Assembly: GCF_024713945.1 (NCBI RefSeq)
Contig: NC_134684.1
Coordinates: 1,345,001-1,409,000 of the forward strand
Reading direction: 5' to 3'
Origin: Dermatophagoides farinae
Taxonomy: Eukaryota > Arthropoda > Arachnida > Sarcoptiformes > Pyroglyphidae
Length of the DNA: 64,000 bases
Positions 33,986 to 44,629 of the stretch are shown here, one piece after another (positions within the stretch are counted from its first letter, which is position 1; the number at the start of each line of letters is the position of its first letter). The notes beneath the pieces are model-generated. The model was not told where the DNA came from and did not search any database. It worked only from the letters and a program-made list of their open reading frames with translations. A program made the position numbers and the translations under genes.

Positions 33986-34830
33986 TGTTCGATCAAACAA
34001 CCAACAAACGACGATGGTGTGACGACGAGAAGAAGAAGAAGAAGAAGAAGAAGAAGCAGGCTAGGTGTTTTGTTGTATAAAACGTTGTGTGTCGGTTGTT
34101 GTTGTATTAATGCAATTTTTTTTTGTATGTATTGAAAAACGGCGGTAGTAGTTTAGGTGGTTGGTGGTGGTATAATATAAAATAAATTCATAAGAGAGGC
34201 GGTCACCAAGCGAAAAAAAAAATTTATTGCCAAAAAAATCAACCACACACACACACACACAGGATGCTATGAATAAAATTTACCATCATCACATGATTTC
34301 CACATCAAAAGAATGGATTTTTTTTTTTTGATCGGACTAAATAAATACCGGATCCGGGGGATCCGGGATAAGTTTAAATTTATATTCAGAATATTCTCAA
34401 CAACCAAACATGAATGATCTTCGGACCTTCGGACCTTGAAACTTGTGACTGATTATCATCGTTTCTTTATCCAAAAATAATAATTCAAACTATACAATAA
34501 ACCATGCTACATTTTCCTTCCTTCAGGACAGAATTATTTTTTTTGTCTGCTGTTGCCTTTTTTAACTTTGATTTTTACTTTGTGCTTGAAATTACATTGT
34601 CTGTTGTTGTTGTATATGAACACAATTTATAACAAACTGCTTCCATCCAGCGGATATAACAAACAACCGACATATATTCGAAAACCGGATAGAAAAAGTT
34701 TTTTTTTTAATATTTATTTGTGAAATATATATGTGTGTCTCTGAAATATGTAAATGGAATTTGTTTTTTTTTTTTTTTTTTTGAACATTTGAATATAGAA
34801 TTTTTTTTAACAATCACTATTCAGTGCATA
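33138..34830. other. intergenic, GABPB 5' region and channel 3' region
   Basis: This holds the probable non-coding first exon and 5' UTR intron of GABPB (donor near 33398), then about 1.4 kb of spacer. I see microsatellites and a repeated CGGATC/GGGGATCC patch near 34350-34370 but no gene. Confidence 0.5.
33932..34056. repeat. compound microsatellite (TG)n-(TTG)n ... (AAG)n
   Basis: A TG run (33932-33955) passes directly into about nine TTG units (to 33983). After 45 nt comes a run of about nine AAG units (34028-34056). Open frames across it are poly-Val and poly-Lys artefacts. Confidence 0.85.
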
Positions 34831-36870
34831 TCACCAATCTGATGCTTCAAATTCTTTTTCAATCCAATCATCTAATTGTGCCGGTTTAATAAATGCATAT
34901 GTTAAAAAATAGAAAAATGAAAATAAACCAAATGTTAATGTAAATACTGTTTTCGATATATGATCAATTGAACGTGCTAATTGTTCATTACTACTATATT
35001 GTTCACTGGCTGTAAATAGATATGGACGTTTTATCCATTCCATTACGATATTTTTCATTTGTTGTACATTTAATTTTTCTGTTTCCTGTTCTTCACTTAA
35101 TGTTGGTTGCATATTATTATTATTATTAACACGTACACGAAATGATTGATTTAATGCAGTTGTTGTGGAACCAATTGCTGATCGTCGTTGATAATTCGGA
35201 CGATAATAATCACCACTTAATGGATCAATATTTTCACTTTCCGAACCAGTATCTGTTCCGGTTGTCATGGCTAATGCTGAAGATGTTGCTGTTGTTGTTG
35301 CTGTTGCTGCTGTTGGAATGTTTGTAGTTGCTGCACGTGCATAATTACTTTTAGCTATTCGTATATCCAATTCCGTTGTTTGTTGACGGCGAAATTTTTT
35401 CTTTGGCAAATTATCCATATGTTCACGTGTAATTGATGATGTTGGTAGTGGTGTTGGTTCATCACGATTATAAATATTTCTTAAACTCTAAAAATTGGAA
35501 CAATGAACAATAATCTTTGGTTATATTCATATATTCACATACTTTGTTACGGAAAGAAAAATCTTGTCTTGTAAAACTATCCTGTTTTGAACGTGTCGAT
35601 GTTCGCTGTTGTTGTTGTTGTTGTTGTTGATTACCTTTACGATAAATATAATTGACAATAATAAATTCAATCATTGATGCATAAATGAAAAACATGCAAA
35701 CAAAATCCCAAAGATTCATTGCATATAAATTCGATACAACTGGTAATTTTGAACGAAAACTATTGGTTGTCGTGCAAAAATTCAACATGGTCGTTACACC
35801 AATCATAACACGTGCAGGTACAGCATTAACATCGAGCCAAAAACTAATAAATGAACTAGTAACAAGTACCATACCAGGTACAAATACAGTAGTAAAATAG
35901 AATGATTGATCACGTGAAAATATTAATAAAACACTTAAACAGCTAAATTCACGACGCCATGAATGTCGTTTATTACAACGATTAGTTTCATTACGTGTCA
36001 TATAGGCATTTATTGTTTTCAATGAATCCGATGTTTTTATGGACACTTGTTCATCCCATTGGAAACGGATTTGATCTTTTTCGTGCGATACTACGATAAA
36101 TGGTAATCATCATCATCGTGATAGAAAAAACACCCCACTACTTACAGCTTTCGATACCAAAAAAACATTTTGGACTATCGAATGGAAATATTCGTAGATT
36201 ACCTTCACAGGTAAGAATCATATTACGACGTGTTGTATAAAGAACGGTACCATTTGGAAATATTTTCAATGTTATGTGCAATGGATCAAATTGATCGGTT
36301 GTATGGCGAAATTCACCATGTTTAATAAAATATGTGTCTGGTATCCAAATACGATCAGTATGTTTAAGACCATTAAGATAGATTGAATTTGAATTTTTTG
36401 TATCCAATAATAATGCATCGGGCAATTCAAAACGTAACCGAGGATCATACCAACGTTGCATAAGAACAAAACCAATTTCATAAGTAACACTTGATTCATC
36501 CGGTGATGATAATGTTAATATTAATATGCTAAGATTTACTATGGTTTTTTCTGGTTTGAAATTCAAAAAAAAAAATAAATAAAAAATAATTCATCAACTC
36601 ACGGTTGAACAAACAAACCTTCTGGTCTCATACGATAATCGTATTTATCCGGTATAATTATTTGATCCAATATTTGTTTATCGGTCAAATTAAAATGTTG
36701 CCTATGATTGATGAAGAATAGAAAGAGAAAGATATGAAACTGAAAAATGTTATTTGAAACATGAAAATTTACCCAATCTTGTCATAATTGTTCAATTTTG
36801 ATTCAATAATATTCGGTATTGATATTAATAATGTTAGTATATGTGAAATTAATTTCCATGTTCCAATCAT
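34831..36870 (-). CDS. Cys-loop ligand-gated anion channel, arthropod pHCl-like group
   Basis: This pentameric channel subunit is most like the arthropod pH-sensitive chloride channel group. Five exons: 36773-36870, 36619-36701, 36146-36550, 35543-36090, 34831-35487, totalling 596 residues in frame. A hydrophobic N-terminus serves as signal peptide. The extracellular domain has SVTYEIGFVLMQRWYDPRL, WIPDTYFIKHGEF, and a Cys-loop with exactly 13 residues between cysteines (CEGNLRIFPFDSPKC). M1 is SFYFTTVFVPGMVLV. The M1-M2 loop DVNAVPARV carries the anion-selectivity motif; M2 is VMIGVTTMLNFCTTT; M3 is WDFVCMFFIYASMIEFI. The M3-M4 loop is long and low complexity. M4 is VFTLTFGLFSFFYFLTYAFI, close to the C-terminus. 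Ligand (proton, metal or amine) cannot be deduced. Confidence 0.88.
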
Positions 36871-38431
36871 TGTTGCTGCTGCTGTTACTGTACAAACATT
36901 TGTTTCTGCGTGTGTGGATGTGTTTTGTTTTGTTGATTGATTAATTGATTGATTGATTGGTCAAAGATAAACACACCGATTGTTGTATAGATAATGATGA
37001 TGATCGATAATGTTGAGAGTAAAACACATTTTTTTTTTTTGGCAAAAAATACAAGTCCGTTATTAAGGCCTCAGATTTGATTTGATTTGATTTGATGAAT
37101 ATTAGAATAAAGAATCGATGATCAATGAATAATTGAGCACATTTACAATTATCATGTGATTCTCATCGTGATTGCTGTGTGTGTGTGTGTGTTAATGATG
37201 ATAGTGAAGAATATTCATTCAAAAAATAAAGAAGAATAAAAAAAATGTCGGTTAGTATGTCTAATTGTCACAATGTTGTTGTGGATCGGGGTCAAATCGA
37301 ATATTTCGAGTGTTTCGTTTTTTTCTGGTTTTCTTGGTTGGTTTGGTATTTTTTTTTTTTTTTTTCATTTCTCTGGTACAGACTCTCTAACTATAGTCTA
37401 TAATTTGTCAAGTTTATTTGATAGTTTTGTGTATGTATGTGTGTGTTTTGGATCACATTTTATATTCGACCGATTCTTGTAGCGGAAAAAAAAACTTCTA
37501 CCTTGACTTTTGGATAAAAGAATTGTAGCGCCACTTTGATAATGACAACAACAACGGTATAAACAAAAAACCACCCATCATCGCAAAGTAATCAATAAAA
37601 TTCAATGCAATTAAATGCAAAAAACAAACGAAACAAACGAACGAACCAACAAACCGCCCAAGTTGCCAATCGTTTTTTTCGGCATTTTATTTTTGGTACA
37701 TGTTCTTGCACAGTAGAATCATCTTGCTATAACTACCGTTTTTTTTTTAAATCCGATTCTTTTTTTTTGCCAAACTATTTTAATCTATTTGGTCAATTTG
37801 GTTATCTGTATAAACAGAGGCTATTTTGAAGAATTTTTTTCAAATGAATTGACTTAATGATATGTTTTTCTTTGCCATTACAAATACAAATTTGAATTTT
37901 TCGTTGTCCATAATTGTCGGTTAATTGGTTGATCGAATTTTTTTTTTCATGTTTCTGTCTACAGAATGACGAAATTCCGGAAAAATGATTTTTATTCATT
38001 ATGCAAATTTTGTTATATTCTTTGGGAATATTTTTATTTAATTATTAATATTTACCGTTTATTAATATGATTAAAATATGGTTTTTTTTTCTTGGAAATG
38101 AAGTTAAAATTAATCTATGAATGATAATATATTTCATAATGTGTACAAGTCATAAACATAGTGTAACACGCCAAAATTCATGTGTTACATTTCACTCAAT
38201 TCATGCCTTTGTACATTTCGCTCGAAATAGCCGCCCGTTGATTCTGTTGAAAGTTTTTATTATTGATCGCACGAGAAAAAAAAATCGATTTGATAATAAA
38301 ATAAACATCATGAACAACAACGACAACCAGAATAAGAATCACGATCTTTTTGCTATGTAATTCTTGATCTTTGATTCATTAAATTGATAAAAAAAAATTA
38401 AATTTGTCTTTGTTTTAATGACAACTTTTCA
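36871..38431. other. intergenic, channel / Ser-Lys-rich protein divergent promoters
   Basis: A 1.56-kb gap between outward-facing genes. GATT and TTGAT repeats (near 36940-36960 and 37075-37094) and poly-T are seen; no coding signal is convincing. Confidence 0.5.
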
Positions 38432-41059
38432 ATGATGGATTCAAAAGCTAGTGATGATGTAACCCCAACCGCAAAACCTATTGAAAATGTTAATGATAAA
38501 AATCAAACATCGATAACTAATGATGATGATCCAGGTATATGTTAATTGTTAATCATTCAGGTTTTTAATGATTTTCTGTTCTAGGTTCCGAAGGTGAATA
38601 TCGATCATCGTCTGCAGAACCAATTGAAAAACGATCTCATTTTCAATCATCTACGGTGAATGGTAGCCAAAAAGATGTTAAAAAATATCTAGTTAAACGA
38701 TCATCGAAATCACCGATAAATTCAAGATCTAGATCACCTCGTCGTTATGTTTCAATGGACAACCGACGGCGAAATGATTTTCGAAGAAATCGTCCATTTT
38801 CTAATTTTCGTTCTCGTAATAACACAGATAGATTTGATCCAGGTTTTAATCGAAATCGTCGATTTCATCGGAATAATAATTATCGTAAGCAAAGAAATTA
38901 TTCACAATCTCCTTCACCACAATCAAGTTCTCGACAGTCACCATCAACAAACGGAAATGTTAACAAAAATTACGATACTAAATTTGGACATAATGTGAAA
39001 GGTGATGATAATAATAATAATAATCAAAAAGAAGAAAAAGTAACTGTATTGAAACCATCGGATATAAAAAATAGTGCAAAACAATCGGCAAAATCTTTTC
39101 TTGATATGCTTGAAGAGAAAAGAATGATGGAAGCTTTTCCTAAAACTACAGTGGTAACAGTTGAAATGAAAAAACAGATTCCAGTCAAAATTCCTAAATT
39201 TGTCAATACATTCAACACGTTACATGGTTTGTCTACACTAGCAGCTGAAGTAAAATCGAATGACACTAAACAGAAACAAGATTCCGATTCTGATGGTTCA
39301 AAAGCCATTTTCAATTCATCCAGAGAAGAAGGAGAAATACGAAGCGATTTAGATGAACAAGAGAAAAATAATTCTGTGAAAAAGACTAAAAATCGAAAAA
39401 AATTGTTGAAAAAGAAAAAAGCAATCACTACTGATGAATCATCGAACAAACGTTCTGGTGGGGAAAAATCAGCAAAAAAACGTAAAAAGAATATCCGAAA
39501 CAATTTGAATAATAAAAATAAGAAAAGCAAAAAACGTTACAAAGCTTCTTCGTCGTCATCCACATCTTCATCTTCGGATTCGAGTTCCAGTTCAGGTTCT
39601 GAATCGGATTCTCGTTCATCATCGTCATCTTCATCTTCTTCATCATCTAATAATTCATCAAGTCATTCATCATCATCATCATCATCGTCGTCATCATCGT
39701 ACTCGGATTCAAGTTCTTCATCCGATTCCGAATCCGATGATGCAAGTAGCAGCAGATCAAGTAGTAATAGTAGTAGCAGCAGCAGCGGTTCAAGTGATCA
39801 TAAACGGAAAAAGTCAAGTAATAAAGATAAAAAGAAAAAATTAAAAGAATTGAAAAAGAAACGTATCAAGCAAAAATTGCAGAAAAAAATACAATCAAAG
39901 AAACGTAAAAAACTTTCGAACAGCAACAAGAAAGATAAGAAAAAATCGAAAAATAAATCAAAACATTTTAGCGATGACAATAACATGATAACCGATGATA
40001 AAGATCAAGCTTTGATTTCGAAAACAGAATGTCAATCATCGGCAAACAACACAATTGTATCGACAATTCAAGAAGATTGGCCCAAAGAAATGATTCTTTA
40101 CACAAAAACCAAACCAGTAGTTCAATTTTCAATTAATCGAAAATGTAAAAATGAATTTAATGATCTATTGCCACGATTTGAATCGTATAACAAATCAACT
40201 GGAATTGATGAATTTGATTCACGATCAGCAATCAGTCAATCAACATCGAGTAAATATCAGAATAGTACCCCTAAAGAAATTGAAGAAAATAGCGCTGAAA
40301 ATATGGCAACGTTGATGATGGGATCAACCATCAAACAAGAACATCGAAAGAAAACCATCATTCCAAGTGAACCAATGAAATTAGATATGAATCATGATTA
40401 TGAACATTATTATCAGTATTATCGTGATTCTGGTATTCCATATATTCAAGATGAAAATGAATTACATTTATCATCACATTATTGTGCCTATTATAGAATG
40501 TTAAATAGTTATGATTATAACAGAGAACAATTAACAAAATGGTCATCTAATCTTGGATTACGATTAATTGAAACTAATAAATATGATCATATGCCTGGCT
40601 TGAAACAAGAAACGAATGGTCAAAAGGTAAGTTTGATATTTTTGTTTGTTTGAAAAAAAACATTCTCATTTTTTTCGTGTTTGAATCCAGGAATCAAACA
40701 ATGAAAATGATGCCGATATTGTCAGCATACAGAATATTAAAGAAGAAATTAAAAATGAAGATGAAATTGAAGATAAATTTCCCAACATAAATCAAACAAA
40801 TCCAATTGAAGTGATTACAACAAATAATATATCATCAACAATATCAAGTGATTATATCACCTATCCTAAATTATATCCACCTTATCAGGATTCGATTCTT
40901 GTTGAACCTAGTTATTCACCACCACCATCACCACCACCATCAAGACCAATAATGACCGTATTGGAAACATCTGATTGGATTACATTACCAAATGGTGTTA
41001 AAGTGGCGCCTGGAACCAAACAAATTATTGTTCATCCTTACAATAGGCCAATATATTGA
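38432..41059 (+). CDS. Ser/Lys/Arg-rich nuclear protein, unrecognised
   Basis: I do not recognise an ortholog. Three exons, 38432-38534, 38585-40626 and 40691-41059, sum to 838 codons. The N-terminal third is RS/Arg/Asn-rich (NSRSRSPRRY, RRNDFRRNRPFSNFRSRN), as in splicing-related proteins. The centre alternates acidic, poly-Lys and long poly-Ser blocks (a Ser/Asp run of about 80 residues from 39541) and then KDKKKKLKELKKK. The C-terminal 200 residues look folded or at least conserved in character: EHYYQYYRDSGIPYI, HYCAYYRMLNSYDYN, and LPNGVKVAPGTKQIIVHP. Composition suggests a nuclear speckle or RNA-processing factor, which is inference. The first of two tandem ATGs is used. Confidence 0.75.
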
Positions 41060-41090
41060 ATGAACTTTTTGGTTTTTTTTATATATATAT

Positions 41091-41096
41091 AATAAA
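41091..41096 (+). terminator. possible poly(A) signal of the Ser/Lys-rich gene
   Basis: AATAAA lies 32 nt after the stop codon. The UROD gene arrives from the other side, with a minus-strand AATAAA at 41194-41199, so 3' ends nearly abut. Confidence 0.5.
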
Positions 41097-41236
41097 TCCA
41101 TCATTTTCATGTAAAAACATTCTAGTTTTTTTTCGCTCATTTTTTACATTAATAATTATTTTGATTTAATGAAAAAAAAATATATGCAAATGCTTTATTT
41201 TGAATAAAAATATGATTGATTATTGTATTTTCAAAG

Positions 41237-42337
41237 TTATTTGTTGATTAATTTTTTCGAATATTTATGTACGGCATTGACAAATGTTGATACATTTTCC
41301 CATTTGACATCTGGATAAATTCCATGTCCAAGATTGGCAATATAACGTTCAGTACCGAATTCTTGAATCATTTGTTCGACTAAATAATCAAGATCATCTT
41401 GATCGGCATACAAGGCACATGGATCAAGATTACCTTGTAATGTTATACGACCTTTAGATGCTGTTTTTGCACGATCCGCATCTATGGTCCAATCAAGACC
41501 AATGACATTGTATTGATGGCTTGTAGTGTCGCAAATTTTATCCAATGCATAATGTGCACCTTTTGCAAACAATACCATTGGTACATCGTTAAGATTTTGT
41601 TCACGTAATTTATCTCGTACTGCACAGCTAATTCGATTCAAATATGGTAAACAGAATTCATCGAATTGTTTGGATCCAAGATAACCAGCATGTGATTCGA
41701 AAACCTGCAACATTTGTGCACCGGCTTTTACTTGACCAACAAGAAATGTAATTATCGATTGTGTCAATATTTCTAATAATTGATGACTTTCAATTGGATT
41801 CTGATAAAACCAACGTTTCACTTTTGACATTGTCTTTGAACCTTGTCCTTCGATCATGTATGACATCAAAGTGAATGGACCACCTGCAAATCCAATCAAT
41901 GGAACTTTTCCTTCCAATGTATGTCTTGTCAATGTGATGGCTTTATAAACATAATCCAATTCTGTATCAATATTATTATCGATATGAACTTTGGTTTTAA
42001 TTTGTGATGGTGTTTCCAATGCTTCAACAACCGGACCAACACCTTCAACCATTTGAACATCCATACCCAATGCTTTTGGAATGACTAATATATCGGAAAA
42101 TATGATTGAAGCATCAAGTGATGGATAACGACGAATCGGTAACATTGTAGCTTCACATGCTAATTCCGGTGTTTCACAAATATCAAAGAAACTATGATGT
42201 TGACGAAATTCACGAAATTCTGGTAAATATCTACCAGCTTGTCGCATAACCCATACTGGTACATATGAAGTTTTCTCACCAAATGCAGCACGAATTATTG
42301 TATCATTTTTTAATTCAGGAAAATCAATATTCATCAT
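41237..42337 (-). CDS. UROD: uroporphyrinogen decarboxylase
   Basis: UROD is the cytosolic fifth enzyme of heme synthesis, converting uroporphyrinogen III to coproporphyrinogen III. A single exon encodes 366 residues, normal for the family. Signature 1 is VPVWVMRQAGRYLPEFRE, with the substrate-binding Arg residues; FSDILVIPKALGMDV contains the key Asp. Signature 2 is GFAGGPFTLMSYMIEG. QVFESHAGYLG, GLDWTIDADRA and LGHGIYPDV complete the active site. No targeting peptide is present, as expected. Nothing is missing, so the enzyme should be active. It is tail-to-tail with the Ser/Lys-rich gene. Confidence 0.98.
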   Translation of the reverse strand: MMNIDFPELKNDTIIRAAFGEKTSYVPVWVMRQAGRYLPEFREFRQHHSFFDICETPELACEATMLPIRRYPSLDASIIFSDILVIPKALGMDVQMVEGVGPVVEALETPSQIKTKVHIDNNIDTELDYVYKAITLTRHTLEGKVPLIGFAGGPFTLMSYMIEGQGSKTMSKVKRWFYQNPIESHQLLEILTQSIITFLVGQVKAGAQMLQVFESHAGYLGSKQFDEFCLPYLNRISCAVRDKLREQNLNDVPMVLFAKGAHYALDKICDTTSHQYNVIGLDWTIDADRAKTASKGRITLQGNLDPCALYADQDDLDYLVEQMIQEFGTERYIANLGHGIYPDVKWENVSTFVNAVHKYSKKLINK

Positions 42338-42758
42338 CTTTGTTTTTTTTTGTTCATTAAATTTCTATTGATCCACTAAATCGGATTTGGAATGTCGATA
42401 TAAAAAAAAACACACAATACAAAATCAGAGCAAAGAAAAAAAAATTGATATGATTGATGAGAAATTTTGTTGATAATGTTATGGAATGATATTAAAAAAA
42501 AAAATAGAAAATAGAAAATACTCGCTCACTTGCTCACTCTTTTTTTATTATTATTAATATGATGATGATGATGATTGTAATAATGTAATGGATTCATTTT
42601 ACACACATAGTGGTGGTGGTGTAATAGTGAACGGCGATAATAACCCAAAAACAACCAAAACACAACCAAAACAAATAGCAAATACAGCCAAAATAGCTCT
42701 GCCAATATATTCCTATTATATTCAAACCACACATTATTTTCAATCATTTTGTCTGTCT

Positions 42759-42783
42759 GTGTGTGTGTGTGTGTGTGTGTGTG
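42759..42783. repeat. TG dinucleotide repeat
   Basis: About twelve uninterrupted TG units in the UROD upstream region. Confidence 0.9.
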
Positions 42784-43098
42784 GGAGAGAGAATAATCAT
42801 CAAACTTTATCTTTGTTTTGGCCATGACAATGTGATCTGGAAAAAAAAGAATAGAAAGAAAAAATACCAACATACTAAAATGCAGGCAATTTTTTTTTGT
42901 TTAATTTAAAAAATTTCATTCAAATCTACCGAATGTCCTAGTTTTCAATTTAATTGGCCATAATAATCGATCGATCGATTGATCGATCGGACAATTTTCT
43001 ATTTTCATTTCAACAATAGATCCTTAATTCGTTATCAATTCTTTACCATGATGAAATATTTGTTGAATGAATGAATGAAAAAAAAACCAAACGATAAT

Positions 43099-43129
<31 letters not shown>

Positions 43130-43170
43130 CATCATCGTTTATCGATGTGGCTTGTGTGTGTGTGTGTGTG
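43099..43170. repeat. inverted pair of (CA)n and (TG)n microsatellites
   Basis: A CA run of about 14 units (43099-43126) is followed 26 nt later by a TG run of about nine units (43153-43170). The two arms are complementary and could form a hairpin. Confidence 0.8.
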
Positions 43171-44629
43171 TTTGTATGTCCATTTCATGTACTATACAAC
43201 CTGTTGATATATAATGATAATTCTAGCTGCATTGATTGGTTTAATAGATGGCCAATATTAAACAAACAAACAAACAAAATGAACAGCAAAAAAAAAGTCG
43301 GTCAAACAAGATATAGATTCATCCATGCGGCCAATTTTTTTTTTTTTTTTTTTTTGAAAAAAAATTTATATAACACTCCCCTTGGTATATAGCTCAATTT
43401 AAATGAAAAAAAAAATTTTTTTCAGATCATCATCATCTGTGTTTGATGTTTGTTATTCTCTAAGTATAGAGAAATCATTACACCATCGTTCTTTCTTTTT
43501 TTCTTTCTCTCTCTCTCTCAGTCATCTGGTCTCTTCTTCATGGTATCAAATTGTCCATTCTCTTTCTATCGAAAATCAAAAAAAAAAATTGAATTGAATT
43601 GTGGGTATCGTCGTTGTCGTTGCTGAAAATTTCGAATCCATTTTTGACCAAATACAAATAGAAATCAAGAACGGACCAGAAATAAAGAGATAGATATACC
43701 TCTCTCTTTCTTTTTCTCTTTCTCTCGACATCATTCTAAGAGACAAGTTTTTATTTATTTATTTATTTATTTTTTTCCCCATTGAAAGAAGTTCAAAAAA
43801 AAAAAAAAAAATTTTTTGACATTCAGACACCGCCACCATTACCGACAAAAACTTGGTCTCGAATGTGTCATCATTCTAAAATTAGTAGTGGCCATTCCAT
43901 TATTAGTGATTAAAATGATGATGATGATGATGAAGTTTAAGTTAAATAACCATTCATCATGGCCATTATAATGATGGTCATTACAATGAAAAAAAAAGAG
44001 TAGCCGCCAACAATAACAATAACAATAATAATTACTTTTGTCCTGAAAAAAAAAATTCAAATCAAATGTCGAATGTTGACCGGTAATCATTCAAGAATTT
44101 ATCGAACCAATGGCCATTAAATGTGTTTGCGCCATTCGTTACTTAATCTTTTTCACTGTTCTCTTTTTTTTTTTTTGTTGCTCTGTATGACCAATAATGT
44201 TTTTTCCGGTAAAATTATTACCACATCAATATATACACACATTTATTATCATCATCATCATTCATCAATAACATCCATAACCGAATGGACAGAATTTTAT
44301 TATCATATCTGTGATCCATATATATCTTAATGTGATTCATTTTTTTTTCTTGTTACCGTGCATATTTGTTGTTTATCATCACAGTGTATATATAATAAGT
44401 GAGAGTGTTTGTCAATTTTTTTTTTTTTTTTTGCTGCTGCTGTTTTCCGGATTTCTATTTCAACATGTTTATCATCAATAATATTTTAATAAAAAAAATT
44501 TTCACCCATTTCGATCTATGTATACATTCATTTGTTTGTTGTTTATTCACTGGACGACAATATAATTCATTTGTTATTATTATCAATGATGAAAATGAAA
44601 ATGATGATCAAAATTTTCGAAATAATCAT

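Larger units (their letters stand above)
42338..44629. other. largest gene-free gap, microsatellite-rich
   Basis: This 2.3-kb region separates UROD from the protease gene, which face outward. It is full of CA/TG, GATC (42967-42988), CT and poly-A/T tracts. A short open frame at 44121-44330 begins with a hydrophobic leader but becomes His/Thr repeats. It might be an upstream exon but has no supporting splice site that I can defend. Confidence 0.5.

Noticed and set aside
33878-34135. Open frame with Val/Leu and Arg runs
   Set aside because: It is produced by the TG-TTG-AAG compound microsatellite.
39541-39790. Minus-strand Phe/Leu/Ser-rich frames resembling membrane proteins
   Set aside because: They are antisense to the Ser/Lys repeats of the plus-strand nuclear protein.
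44121-44330. Short open frame with a signal-peptide-like start upstream of the protease
   Set aside because: After the leader it is His/Thr/Ser repeat sequence, with no defensible donor linking it to the protease exons.
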